This document shows, piece after piece, positions 1 to 12,085 of a DNA stretch of 64,000 nt. The notes beneath the pieces are model-generated. The model was not told the origin of the DNA. It worked only from the letters and a program-made list of their open reading frames with translations, and did not search any database. The stretch's first letter is position 1; each line of letters starts with the position of its first letter. Made by a program: the position numbers and the translations under genes. The stretch lies in the NCBI GenBank assembly GCA_022829145.1, contig CM040741.1:39106534-39170533 (forward strand), read 5' to 3'. The stretch is from Albula goreensis (taxonomy: Eukaryota > Chordata > Actinopteri > Albuliformes > Albulidae).

Positions 1-3000
1 CCACGGGATCAAATATGACTGCCGTGCATTGTTTTAATGCCGGACACGCTCTGTGCCCGCATGACGTTTCATCCATTATTGCTGAAATTATTTCACTCTG
101 GGATTTGATGGCTGGGAGCTGGGCCTTGTGATCGACTCAATGTGTCAACGTAGAGGTCCTTCTCAATTACGCAGGAAACCCAAAGTTATTATAGTCTTTG
201 AGACAAAAATGAGGAAAAAAACAGTCCCAATCCCTTTTGCCTGCCATTCTAGCTCAATGCTTTATTCTGAATCGCCAGCTGTTCTCGAATTCATCATTTT
301 ACTTGTTGTGTTCTTTCACATCAAAAGTGACGATGGACCTCGAAAGAACATGTCAAGCATTCAGAAAAGGGGGAGTGTTCGTGCCAACCGCCTCTGCGAG
401 CGTTTCGAGCGTCGTCCGCCAGCTTTCATGCGCTCAGTGGTCATGTGCGGTCCCCAGCTGAGCTACTTTGGAAAAACACTTCTCTGAAGCAATCGCCTGC
501 GGCACCCCTGGGCTTTGGGATAAAGAGCTGCTCTTAAACCCCGAGGAGAAGGCAAAGCAGGCGCCTTAAGGACACCTAATTCATCTGGAATTGTCAATAA
601 CTGCAGTTATTCCACATTGCTCATGTCCGAATGTACATGCCCCCCTCTGGGTAACTCTTAGTTACAGCCATGTATTGCCACAGATTTTGAGTTCCACTTT
701 TTTTGTTTTGTTTTTACCATCCTTTTACCAGAAAGGAGAGGCGAGTTGAAGTGCTGTATAGACCATTTCTCCTTCACTTTCATAGATTATTTTCATAGAT
801 TTCATAGGTCTTTGCATCGATTAAACAATGCATTTTAACATATCCTATTGAGGAGTGGGTTTGAGAGGGTGAAGCATCCTACATGTAACCAGTGTCTTTA
901 AAATTTTCAATTTTTCCATTCCCTCCCATGGCCTTTTAAACACAACTCAAAATAACACAATCGAGTAGTATCAACATTGCTGCTTTAAACCTTACCAAAC
1001 AGATGGGCAGAAACCTTTTACTGAATGCATTTGTTAAGTGACAAAGAAATAAAAACTAGGTTCTGTCTAGATGCCTCTCTTATTCGTCTCACCTGTCAGA
1101 GTGTAAAAGCAGCACAAAGGTGTAAATGCTTTGCACAGAGGTTCATTTTTGGAGTGTTCTGAAGAATACACAATCCATCTTGCTTAAGCATCTCCTATTT
1201 ATTTTTTATACGCATTTTCATTTTTAAAGCAAGTCATTGGGTGCATTGAGCCAAACGGGTGCTGCACTCTACAAATTGGAATATTATGTACTCATTTAAA
1301 ACATCCTCTCAGAGTTTGAGGATTTCTGACATGCACCTCTGGTAGCTGATGCACTGTGTCACACTTATTTATTTTTACACAGAGCATTAAAAAGAGAAAG
1401 GGATGTGCGTACCATCTGCAGGAGCGTTCGAGATATCGAAATGAGTTTGATTCTGGTCACAGCACACGCGGTCCTTCTTGTGACCCACGTGACTAAAAAT
1501 ATATAGATGTGTCACACTCTTAATATGAAAACGCCTCAGGGTCTGAAAGATTAAAGTCACACAAACGAGAGGGAAACACAAGCTACTTCTCTCTTCACTT
1601 GTGCCGTGTGAAGCTTCACTGATGCTTTGCTTTAATATTTTACTTTACTATTCCTGTTAAGAACTCTCATCCATTGATCTGAGAGATCAGAGGGTAACGT
1701 GTGCGTGTTTCTCGGCAGAGGGGCAAAACACAGCCTTTGATCGATGATGTGATTCACGTGACCCCTCCCTTTGCTGTCCAGCTCTTGAGCCCGCCGACCT
1801 GAAAACAGACAAGTGGCACATTCGTTTCATAAGGGCAAAAGGTTTGCAAGCTCTTATGTATGAAGAATGGCTACAGGTCTGCAAAATACGGTCCTTACCT
1901 GGCAGTCTTTTGAATGTACCAGCTGCTTTCTGTCTCTCATAAATTGTACATCCCATTATATTTTGGAACAGATCCCAGCCTTTTGTCCCAAAGAAAAGAA
2001 GCCTTAAATGGTTTCTCAATAAGCCTGTCCATGCTTAGAGCAAATATTAGCGTAGTGCTAGGGAAATGAAAACATTCACAACATTGTCAATGTGTCAAGC
2101 GCACAAAGTGCTCTAACAAGCTAGTGTCTCACCTCAGTGCGGAACAGAAATAAAAAAACAAAAGACAAAGCCACATTGTCTCAAAGATAGCAAAATAAAA
2201 TATGTTCCAAATGACCAACCCCGTTGACATGGTGGCATTTCTTTTCCTAAGCATCTGTGCTTTGCTGCTGGCCCCTTATAGCATGGCTAAGAGAGAATGT
2301 CAGCCACAGATGTGCTCACTTTTCTGTGTGAAAAATAATTCCTGAAAAAGATGACGTTCAATGGGCACTTGAAGCACTGGGTGAGGAGCTCATCATGGCA
2401 GCCTACAGGGCTATTTCTTTCGGCGCTGGCTGTTTTTACAGTCTCTCAGTGTGGGTTCTTCCGCATGCTGACATGCAAGCCAATAAAGGTGCTAGAGGCG
2501 ATATATTGATGGCATTGCAACTGTTAATTCAAGCAACACCTGTTCAGGGTCACTTCTGCTCCACTCCTCAAACCAGTTGAGGGTCATTCTGCTCCCTTTC
2601 ATTTAAAACGAAGGTTATTGAGAGGCAAGACTTTACAAACAATAATAATTCTATTTTGCAGATAAAACATGGACGCCGATTTGTTTGAGACAGGGACACA
2701 ATAATATTCATCCGAGAAAACTGGATGTGGTGAGACTTGAAATTATATGGTTCTTATTGTCAAAGACACTAACAAGGAAGTCACTGCTGTTCTCATAGTT
2801 TGGTTATGGACATGGCGAAAAGGAGAAAATTTGAAGGGCTTATACAGTCATGAGAATGAGCTTTGAAACCACACTCCATGTTTTTTTCTGAACCACAAAA
2901 TTCTGTTAGTTCAGCAGACTGTAAACAGACGTTTGTTTTCTTCCACATCAGGTCCTTCAAACCTTTACTATTTTCTGAGCTTAAGTTCACCACAAGGAGC

Positions 3001-3125
3001 GACACGGCGGCAATCTTGGCAGACTGAATGCGGTGTCTTGATTCATCAGAGGAGCTGCTGTCGTGAAATGAAACGGGAATAAATCAGTACATTTAACCCA
3101 CACACCCAAAAGGATATGGTTTTGT
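1..3125. other. Non-coding stretch, nothing recognised
   Basis: AT-rich single-copy-looking DNA. The longest open frame is 119 codons at 128-487 on the plus strand. It has no domain, no signal peptide and no splice context that I can recognise, so I do not call it a gene. I see no transposon ends, no tRNA-like boxes and no tandem array here. Confidence 0.6.
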
Positions 3126-3142
3126 AAAAAAAAAAAAAAAAA
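3126..3142 (+). repeat. (A)17 homopolymer
   Basis: Uninterrupted run of 17 A. No LINE or SINE body that it could terminate is visible upstream, so it is treated as a simple repeat. Confidence 0.9.
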
Positions 3143-3931
3143 CAAATGATGAAGTGAGGGCTGTAGCATTTTCACTTTTTATACCTATGCCCCACAATTC
3201 ATGAGCTTCAATACTCATGAGTTTAGCCATCTTGGAGAAAAATATCAAGAGAATAGGTCTGATAATCAACTTCAGCTAAAAATAAGATCGGAAGAGGAAT
3301 CAAAGTCCACCACCAGTCCCCCCCCAAAATTCTGCAATGCTCTAAAAGCATAATTAAATGAATTATTCATACAGCTCCTCTGGTAGTCAATCCAGCAGAC
3401 ATAAGCAGGGCCTTTTGAAATTCTTCACTTATTTCGTAACCATTTAGTCTCCTACCTCCAGCACTAGGTGGTCACTGTGGTATGTTTTACAATTGTTTCT
3501 CTGCGGAACATTAATAATAGCAATTTCATTATTTCAGGTGAATAGTCAACATGTGGATTGAGTCTGAAGTAAATTTGCAGCCCAACTTCCATTCAGTAGC
3601 ATTGGCAGGCAATACACCAGATTAAAAGAAGAGTACGGCATACTTCCTGGGGTTAAACCTAATCCACTGTTTTACGGAAGGGCGACTGAATGACTTGTTG
3701 TACTCTTTCCTGACTCTCCAACATTAACAGGAACTGGGGAGCGCTTTTCCAAGACACATTTTGTCTGGCTTCACTCTCTGTACTTTTTAAAAGCACATTT
3801 TGCTTTTTAGTCCTTTTGAGTAATTTATACAAATTTCCCTCCTAGTGCTCAATGGAAAGTTACTTCAAGTGTGGCAGAAGAAAAGATATATATTACTAGC
3901 ATTATTACTGTTATTATTACTACTATTATTC
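3143..3931. other. Non-coding stretch with a weak CTCF-like motif
   Basis: Mostly unique sequence. At 3461-3475 the plus strand reads GCACTAGGTGGTCAC, which shares the CACTAGGTGG part of the vertebrate CTCF core but lacks the usual GGC. An impure ATT/ACT-rich run sits at 3895-3931. Nothing else is recognised. Confidence 0.4.
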
Positions 3932-4060
3932 AGTGGTGCAGGAGAGATTTTTGAAGTGGGAGGGAGCAAACTGTGAGCAAAAGGTCTCAACTTTTAAGCG
4001 TACGCAATATTTTTTTCCCTCAAAAGTGGGGGGATTGGACCGGGGGCCCTATGAAACTGG
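3932..4060 (+). mobile_element. Possible 5' fragment of a hAT-type element
   Basis: The block opens with CAGTGGTGCAGGAGAG, a CAGTGG start typical of many vertebrate hAT families, and runs into a G-rich tract (GTGGGGGGATTGG, CGGGGGCCC) unlike its AT-rich neighbours. No matching 3' end (a CACTG terminus) or 8-bp target duplication was found, so it would be a truncated copy. The call rests on general resemblance only. Confidence 0.25.
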
Positions 4061-5379
4061 AAACTATTATTATGGCCAATCCACAATTCTTCAACAGCAC
4101 ATTAGCTGTACACCTATACAATTCTTCTCCAAAGAATTAGCAGTGCATTTTAATTTATCTTTTGACAGAGTGAACTTCTGCTGTTCCGAAGGAACTCAAC
4201 AACTAAACTTCAACTGCTCTGAATGAACTCGCGCTAATGTCACTTTCACTTCCTGCCCAATCGTTTTTTCACGTCTGATCATAATACTGCATTTATAAGA
4301 TGCGAACAGATATCAACACCTGAAAATCATGTACAAACTGTTACTTCCAGTTCGTCTTACTGGGAACTCGCTGCATAATCAGCTCACGGTGCCTCTAGTC
4401 CTGCCATACTAATGAGCGCTGACTCAGGAAATGATACAAAATTGTTGCGGAATATGTGTGTGGTTACATGTTAACCAATCCTAAATGATCTCATTTCAAA
4501 TTACATGTATACAGTCTGTTTCTAAACTAAGTTTTTCCCACAACTACTATTTAACACATTAAAACATGTTGGTCTTTATAAACACAATATATCATTAAAT
4601 CTGTGTGGTATAGTTATATGATGTTATATGATATTAAATATATTTTTTTATCATTACTGAATATTTTCAATCCTCAGCTTGTTATAGTTGTGATTTAATG
4701 CACTATGACATCTTGTCTAGCTTTTCGCGCAAGGTTATGACCCGAATCTCCCCATCCCTTACGCTGGCACTCATTGCCCACTGCTGGAGCCTTATTAACG
4801 ATCTGGAGGACTTTTTCCTCCTATTATATTCTCTGGATTGTCACTTCTTTTGGAAGTGTCTTCACCTCGCCCTTAGGTGACGTGATGGTTTTCCCATAGG
4901 GCTTACAGACAGAGCCTGCTAGGGCTAACCAGAGCCTGGGGCTCCATTTTAAGGTTTTGAATTCAGCATTTTCTTCCCTATACGAGGCAGGACACTCATA
5001 CATTTTCAGTCAAGGGCACTGCTTAAGTTGGAAACTTGCTCTCTCTATTAATTGGTGAGTTATGAAGATGAAAGATGGGGGAGAAAATAGGAAAGCTTCT
5101 CTGTGAACTGAGCTGAAGCGTAATTGATAATTAGAAATAGGATTTGCACTATGGGTTTTTTAATAAAAATCAAAGAGATAAAAACAAACAGTGAGCCCCA
5201 AGCCATCCCTCTGCTACCATCCCAAACCAAACAAACAAAATGCTAAAACAGGCCAAGTGAAATCAAAGCAAATGGGACAGGATCCTGCAGCTTCTTCCAC
5301 AGAAACCGAAATCTTTCATACATTTTTCAAACGGTGGCCATGTTGTTCGCGAAAGAGAACATGGGTTTTTGACGGGGGA
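4061..5379. other. Non-coding stretch, nothing recognised
   Basis: AT-rich sequence with short open frames only (up to 97 codons, spanning 3933-4226 with the start of the block). No repeat ends, structured RNA or promoter-like feature was seen. Confidence 0.55.
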
Positions 5380-5800
5380 GAAAGGGCCTGAGTGAGGGGA
5401 ATGGGTACGGAGAAATCGTGGCGGTGCGGGCCGCAAATGAAACATGACAACGCTGCTGGATCTGTGCTTTAGCTCCGCGCTCAATCGCCATTTGATTAAT
5501 GCTCCAGGATTGATTCTCTCCCCGTGCTGGCTGAGCATTGAGCCAATGCTCGTAGGCGGATGTTTTTCTAATCACAGGAACAATTTTCATATGGTGGAGT
5601 TCATTCTGGTTTATTTATCCCCTCTAATTGAGTCTAATCAGGGCTTCTTGTCTGCAATACGCTTGTGACTCCTAATATTTCTCACAGATTGAGGCGGGAG
5701 ATTACATGGACAGACTGTGTCATTTCGTGACATGTGCCGGGGCATGTGTTTCCAGGAAATACTCCGCCTACCACTGTTACAGAGTGAACCCAACATGCCC
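5380..5800. promoter_or_regulatory. Candidate conserved non-coding block
   Basis: Higher in GC than its surroundings, low in simple repeats and without transposon traits. It contains homeodomain-type ATTAAT and TAATCA cores. Such composition is seen in deeply conserved developmental enhancers, but conservation cannot be tested from one sequence. Several overlapping short open frames on both strands have no recognisable protein features. Confidence 0.25.
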
Positions 5801-8800
5801 TTTCTAAGGGAATAATGGGAATTCACCATATGGACTGTAGAACTAATTAATTCCTACCCATTTAAGCTCTAACTTCAAGTGCATTGATAACACTCAGAGT
5901 CAAGGAACCGGTTATCTTTAAGCTATGCTGCCTGAATCGAAAAAAGAAAAGACAAGCAATGTGAAAGAAGATTAAAATATGCCAATTATTTTGTATTCGG
6001 AGAAACAGCAATAACTTTTGACTGAAAATAACTGACAACATTAAAATTAATACAGACCAGATCTCTTCTAAACTGTTGTCCAAGTTGCTGCAATAATGAC
6101 AGCCTCACTTTTCTGGGAGTTTAAAAGCTAAAAATATTGCTTTTCTTCACCAATTTGAGATGTTATTTTTATCCTGGTGGAAGGAATTATTAAATAGATT
6201 TAAACAGTAGCTTACCATCTTCAGTGAGTAATCTTGATTTTTATATCAGGCTGTAACATTTTCCGAGATGAGACCTGCTCAGTTTATAAAGTTTTGTATA
6301 TATTTGTGTATACATTTCCTCCTCTCCGTAGATTTCTCATATGCTTATTTTGATAAGGATTATGATGAAGAGGAAGAACATTGAACCCTTGTTTCCATGA
6401 AACCCACAAGTGGTTTCCTTCCCAGCTCAGAGCAAAATGGGTGAGCAAAAGCAATATCAATAAAGATGATAAATGGGGAATGAGAGAAATTAGCTGAAAA
6501 TGCCCCCCACCTAGTGTTTCCAGGCCTGCGCTGTGGACCCTCTCACCCAGCCTGCCAGTGTAAAATGAAGCAGCGCGGTAATTAAACACAGGGGACGCTC
6601 GGGTGAGTATTCATATACACTGAGCTGAGGTCCTAATAAAACCCCCTTTGATCTGAGAGTAGAGGACATTGTACATCACACAAACCTCAACAAAACGCTC
6701 CTGCGCGTTACCCTTTTCATGTTTCCAAGGAGACTGGTTTACAAAACATTTCAGGTTCTTAAAAAAAAAAAAAAAAAAATGCAGGTGTCAGTGTCACCAC
6801 ATGCCCTGCAGTGACACAAACGCACACTGAGCCGTGTGCTCAGAGGAACTGAAATTCACTAATGGCCTTTTGTCAATACGGGATTCATGGCCACTGGAAC
6901 ATACACTTCAAAAAGCCTTACTGCAGCCAGACATCCAGTATAAATGATCATATTTACAGGTAGGGAATGGGTGTGAATGTGGAGGAGAGCACACAGCAAA
7001 TGTCTATGAGATGCTCAGAGTCTACTATATATGCATGCAGTGCATCAAGCTGAATTTGTCACTTTAACATCTGTTACAGCCAGTGACTAATACCCAGATT
7101 AAGTTCTGGTAATCACCTCGTAATGACTACTTGAACTGCCTTTTGATGTCACACATACATGTTTTATTGGAACTTTGTTATTCTACGCTCTGCGCTTAGC
7201 GCAATCGGGAGTAATGTTAGTTCAGTCTGTCTACCCTGGTTTGCCCTGTAATGGAATCAGATTAAGGAAAACTTCCCCCTGGCAAGGGCTTGGAGGGCAA
7301 GTCCCACTGTTCCCAGTACAGCTCCAGTTAATTGTCAGCTGTGTCTGGAGACCGACAGTGAAAAAATGTTTTAAAATTCAATTTCAGCAAAGCAAATACA
7401 TTTTGAAACAAGTCTGAATTATTATCCTGGACCTATGGGTTTTTTTTTGTTAAGCTGTCATTCTCATCCATATTTAATGGGAAAAGGTAATCAATAACCA
7501 ATTGCCAGAAATTCAAAAAAAAAATAAAAACTTGCTGAAGGGACCTAAAGCAAAAAAAAAAAAAAGATTAACCTTCCAATTCTCTCTGATTAAGGATGGA
7601 AAGCTGTTTTAAAAAAATATGATATTATCCAAAATATCAAGTCTACTCTGTAATTTAAATAATAAGACAACAGTTCCAAGTAGACTTAATAATAATAATG
7701 GGACAATAATGGGAAAGTTAATCGTGATAATTATATAATGCAATCATAATAACTGCCTTCATTGTGATTAATGACTTCCAAGGAAATATTGTTAGATAAA
7801 ATTCTGAGACATGGTTTCAAACCACTAATGATGCAGTGGATTATTCTTCTCAAAAAAACTTTTTCAATCTCCTTCAGGGCATTCTTATGCTGAGCAAGCA
7901 GAGTAACTATGTCATCTACATGCAGTCTATTTACTAAATTAACATTTTAGGATTTGATATTTACTGTCATTGGATGTTCTTAATAAAACGACCACTGAAT
8001 AACGAATCAGACCCACATTCTTTTTTCTCAGGGATTGTTTGCTGTATCCTCTCTGCTTTGTGGGAGATTTACCTAACCACGGCCCTTAAATTTTATAGTA
8101 AAAATGTCTGCTTATTTCCTACATACAGATTGTCTGATTTTGTGTAAGTCCATGTGCATATATATTATATTATATAATATATGTGTGGATAAAAAATATG
8201 CATAACAAGCCATATCAGCAAGGAAACAATATGGAAAACAGTAATAGGTTAAGATGAATAACTTCAAATTAGTCACCACTTTAATTATATGCCGTTTTAT
8301 TATTCACTCTCCCTCCTTTTGCCTTTATACCATAGTCCCTTGTGTGTACATAACTTTTTAGCATTTTCAGAAACTGCAAGACTCAAAATCAAGCATTCAA
8401 GGGCTTAATTCCTTTCCTCCTTCTGTCCATTACTCTTCCTCCTGCCTACAACTCCTTGACCTATGCTCTTCCCCTCTGTGACCTCACGTCTTTACTTAAC
8501 ATGTCTTTCCTGATTCGCCCTTCAGTGGTGGAATGAGCCGCAGCAGAATCTCAGATGTACAAAAGTCAGGGTCATGGAACCACAGTTCAACCAAAGGCAG
8601 AATGAAGTAAGCCTCAAATTAGCAATCCAATTACATCTTTTCAGTTTCAAATCCCCATGCAAAAACGTGACCATAAAAGCTAAACACTGTCGCACTTTCC
8701 ATTCATTAATAATTGCTATGTACTATTAAATCAGACAAAGGTTTTAACATTATTGTTCAAGAATACCATCATATGCTGTTACTGTAACAGGTAGGAGCTG

Positions 8801-8806
8801 TTGGAG
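5801..8806. other. Non-coding stretch with homopolymers and AT palindrome
   Basis: Contains an (A)19 run at 6761-6779, an (A)13 run near 7553, and an alternating AT palindrome around 8156-8185 (TATATTATATTATATAAT). No gene or transposon was recognised. The longest open frames (101 codons on the minus strand at 6284-6589, 80 on the plus strand at 7175-7417) show no family features. Confidence 0.55.
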
Positions 8807-8826
8807 GTCCACCACCAGGGGGCAAA
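8807..8826 (+). promoter_or_regulatory. CTCF-like binding motif
   Basis: CCACCAGGGGGCA at 8812-8824 matches the vertebrate CTCF core (CCASYAGRGGGC), with the motif on the plus strand. The 3' extension is AAAA rather than the usual GC-rich bases. A site in a gene desert would fit a domain boundary or loop anchor, but one motif is weak evidence of binding. Confidence 0.4.
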
Positions 8827-9466
8827 AAACACATTTCTGGGTCTACTTGGGTTACCTATTTAGAGATGTCACCCTTTTAAGCAGGTAGCCCATTTTGACG
8901 ATACATCTTGTGCTTTGGTGCGTGTGTTTTCAGTTAAATGAATGGATGACTGCTGCAACAAAATAATGGTGCCATAAAGAGGTCCTTTTGTGTAAGTGTG
9001 ATATGTTACATTTGTAAATGTTTAAATGACTGTGTAATGGTTAAATGGTAATGGTAACAGGTTGGTATTCCCTCTCTTTCTAGAAAACGACACCAGCCGC
9101 TTTTTTGTTTGTTTTCTTGATTTTACTTGTTATTGTCAGTTCATTCGAGTAAAGCTTGAGTATACCATAAGCCAGTATAAAGTATATAATAGTATCATTC
9201 TGCATCTTAAAACTTGCCTTCATGTGTGTAACATTGGTACTGGTTATAAAAAAAAAAGGGTGACGTGTGTGATTTGTGCCCATGTTTGAATTGTGCCCAT
9301 AGAAGAAGATTAAACAAAAAAAGGTTAAACAATATATAGCCAGAGACCAAATAAATAAGAGATTCCATATGTCTCAGCTGTCAATGTCCAGGGACACCGG
9401 CATCAGAGCCTTCATCCCAGAAATGACTCCCCATCATCACAATTGCCTTTCACTATGCAGATAAAG
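8827..9466. other. Non-coding stretch, nothing recognised
   Basis: AT-rich. Opposing short open frames of 75 and 67 codons at 9062-9289 are mirror readings of one T/A-rich tract and are not genes. Confidence 0.55.
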
Positions 9467-9747
9467 TAGGGATCATCAATTAGCAGCCATGATTTTCAAA
9501 GTAACTTTCAGAACTTTATTAAGGCAATAGAATGAACTCCCTCTCTTTTCCAGCTGAAACAGAACGTAAGTTGCCTCTCTGGGCATGCCAGTTTTGTTTT
9601 TCCATCAGAAGTTTATGCCTCCTTTTCTTCTGGATGTTCCAGCTGGCCTTTGTTTCTTTAGCATAGGATTAGATATATCTGTTGGTCCAGTTTGGCCCAA
9701 ATTGTATTTGCTCTTTGGCCCCAGGTCAAATCTATTTGATGACCCTG
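9467..9747. mobile_element. hAT-type non-autonomous element or remnant
   Basis: The right end reads TTTGATGACCCTG (9735-9747), preceded by TTGGCCCCAGGTCAAATC, a pattern typical of hAT termini. Read on the minus strand it starts CAGGGTCATCAAATAG. The left end (TAGGGATCATCAATTAG, 9467-9483) is a diverged inverted copy. The flanking 8-mers agree at only about half of positions, so the target duplication is not proven and the left boundary is less certain than the right. There is no transposase reading frame. Confidence 0.5.
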
Positions 9748-10242
9748 GTCTACAGTGATTTAATTACTCATGTACCTTTTGCATAACCTACATAATGATG
9801 GATGGCTGTTGGATTGTGTGAAATGATTGCCTCCACCACTAGAAATGTGAAGAATTAATCTTTACATTTGGTAGAAGTGTTAATTTTCCCAAAATTTGTA
9901 TTCTTGCTGATGAGTTACAAAAGGAAGAAGTAAGGGGAGCAGTTTCCTCACATTGAAATTGTATTCATGCCCCCTCTAGTCTACATCTGCATCACAGCTA
10001 ACTATCCACTTGTTGTGACAGTGTGCAGGTTTTCTACATTACCACACAATATTTTAGAATTATAAAAGATGCATTAATATCTAAACAGTACGACACACTC
10101 TTTTTGTCTGTATTTGTGTGTGTATGCAAATGCACATGAGTTTCCAGAGTATTGGTGTATATTACCACACAATCATATCATATTTTGAAAATAATTGTAT
10201 GGACTATTACTTCAAGTTGGTTTTCTTTACATGGGGTCACAA
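9748..10242. other. Non-coding stretch, nothing recognised
   Basis: AT-rich. No gene, repeat end or structured motif seen. Confidence 0.55.
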
Positions 10243-10510
10243 TGTTGTTGTTGTTGTTGTTGTGGTCCCTAGACCACTAGAGACCACAACAACTGGTCTG
10301 GATGTGGGCCCCTAAGGTCACGGTCTGGCTCTTGGTCTTGGCCAAGACCACATTTTTGTTGAAATATAAGTGCAAAATTTTTTTGGAAAAATAAAAGTTG
10401 GTCTTGTTCTGGATCTGTACTTGCCCTGATCAGCCAGGTCTTGGTCTCAGTCTTGGTCTGGATAACCAGGGTCTTGGTCTTCATCTGAAACTTGAGAGGT
10501 CTGGTTTTGT
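10243..10510. mobile_element. GGTCTTGG-rich repeat block with hairpin
   Basis: A (GTT)n tract at 10243-10261 leads into a perfect 12-bp inverted repeat (GTTGTTGTGGTC at 10256-10267, GACCACAACAAC at 10282-10293). After it, GGTCTTGG/TTGGTCT words recur on the plus strand near 10334, 10397, 10438, 10450 and 10471, with one inverted copy near 10342. This looks like a degraded interspersed repeat with internal subrepeats, but I cannot assign a superfamily. The 65- and 71-codon open frames across it only read through the repeats. Confidence 0.4.
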
Positions 10511-10599
10511 GGCGCTATAGCTCTGTTCAGGGGTCATTGATGAGTTGCTATCGTTTACTGTTGCTTGCATAGCCTTACCTGTTGTCCCACTTCCTTTTT

Positions 10600-10870
10600 A
10601 ATTACTCTCTTCACTCTGTCTGCCAAAAACACAAGCAAGAGCTGTAACGGTTAACTGTTTTCCAGTGAGTACACACAGTGTGCTTTTCTGATCTGATTAA
10701 TGTACTAATTAAGATAGAGGAAACTTGCTTCCCAAGGGCAGTTTCCCAGGCAATACTAATTAAATCTCAGAAGAATGAGTGATCCGCACTGTGATCAGAT
10801 GTGACGCTGTTTTGCGAAATGAAGTTGCCATGAGAGTAGCGCCCATCGCTGGTGTCAAAAAACCACACCC
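10600..10870. promoter_or_regulatory. Candidate conserved non-coding block (homeodomain motifs)
   Basis: The decamer TACTAATTAA occurs twice in direct orientation, at 10703-10712 and 10754-10763, in sequence without simple repeats or transposon signs. TAATTA is the core of many homeodomain sites, and paired cores at short spacing are typical of developmental enhancers. Enhancer function is inferred from composition only. Confidence 0.3.
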
Positions 10871-10956
10871 TGACCGCTCTACTTCCTCAGATCATAGATA
10901 TCTACAGTTCTATTCCCATTCTCTGATGTCCACCTTTTGCTTTTCCAAGCATGTTT

Positions 10957-10981
10957 AAAAAAAAAAAAAAAAAAAAAAAAA
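10957..10981 (+). repeat. (A)25 homopolymer
   Basis: Uninterrupted run of 25 A. No retroposon body is recognised upstream. Confidence 0.9.
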
Positions 10982-11944
10982 GATTTCTACCATATTTGAC
11001 ACAATAAACATAACTGTTTTGTTTCCTTTAAAGGGTGGTTTCATTTTCATAATTCATTTAGACCATTGTTGTTTTGCTCAGGTGATTATTTGATTGGCCT
11101 ATTTTTTTATCTGAGGTGTGGTTCTAGCTAATGTCCGTGAGTGAAGGCTCATAACACCATGTTTATTTGTGCGTTTTTGTTGTCGCATCAATTTGGGTAC
11201 CATACATTTGTGTACACATTCCATATCTAAACTTTTATATATTTCATTTATAATAGTAGTATTTACACAGTTATGAGAACGGCTTAAATTCTACATACAG
11301 TTTATGTGAAAAATTTTTGGGGAAGTAATCTTGTAGTTTTGTCAGACCGCCAAATTTAAATTCACCAGCTGTAATCCTTTTATCAATCCTTGTTCACTCC
11401 ATAAGGTACTGGATGAAAGTACATCTACCATAGTGATTAATCAATTTTAAATCTGTCCTGTTCATATTTTTAGTGAATGTAAGTGCCACTTAATGCTTGG
11501 CATATAATTTCTTTGGCTTTGATTACACTTGAACAAAAATGCAATTATATCACATCTCTGAGATTATGTACTTAAATCATGTAATTCAGAGGTTTAGAGC
11601 ATTTTAAAGGGGCTATCTTAGGCCATCTTATTTTTAATGAGGCTCTTAATCTTTAATCCAATAACGCATGGGTATATGTTAACTACACTTAAGCAAAGTA
11701 CAGCACAGTGTGCAAACAAACACATCAGAACTGGAAGCTGTTCATAACTCTTGACATTTTTCATAGATTTTAAAATAAGGTCAAAGCAAGAGTTTGATGA
11801 CTTCACTGTTGACTGTCAACTGAAATCATTACATTACTGTAACTTTATGTTGCTCTTATTTCATAACCATAACCCCTATTTTAAGTACCTAATAATAAAA
11901 ACATATGTGAGGGTCTCATTCAAAAATTGGGGCATGAAATATGA
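10982..11944. other. Non-coding stretch, nothing recognised
   Basis: AT-rich sequence with no supported gene or mobile element. The 80-codon frame at 11751-11993 runs by chance into the transposase fragment that follows. Confidence 0.5.
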
Positions 11945-12085
11945 AACACATTTACACTGCCATCGCTCAAAGAACTGGAGGCTCTCTTCTTGAAGAATGG
12001 TCCAATATCTCAGCTTATACGCCTGTTAACAGCAATCCAAGATCTATTCATCTGAAGGCAAAGGTAGTCCAACATGTAATTGGTT
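11945..12085 (+). pseudogene. Tc1-like transposase, C-terminal fragment
   Basis: Translation gives PSLKELEA and then, after a 1-base frameshift, LLEEWSNIS. This matches the '(S/T)LKEL...(L/Q)EEW..I' stretch near the C-terminus of Tc1-like transposases. It is followed in another frame by SSEGKGSPT, resembling the final 'AKGG.T.Y' block. The catalytic domain and both terminal repeats are absent, so this is a short dead remnant. It is a different sequence from the larger Tc1-like element near 55 kb. Confidence 0.5.

Noticed and set aside
128..487. 119-codon open frame at the window start
   Set aside because: Composition and sequence show no protein family features; nearby frames overlap it on the same strand.
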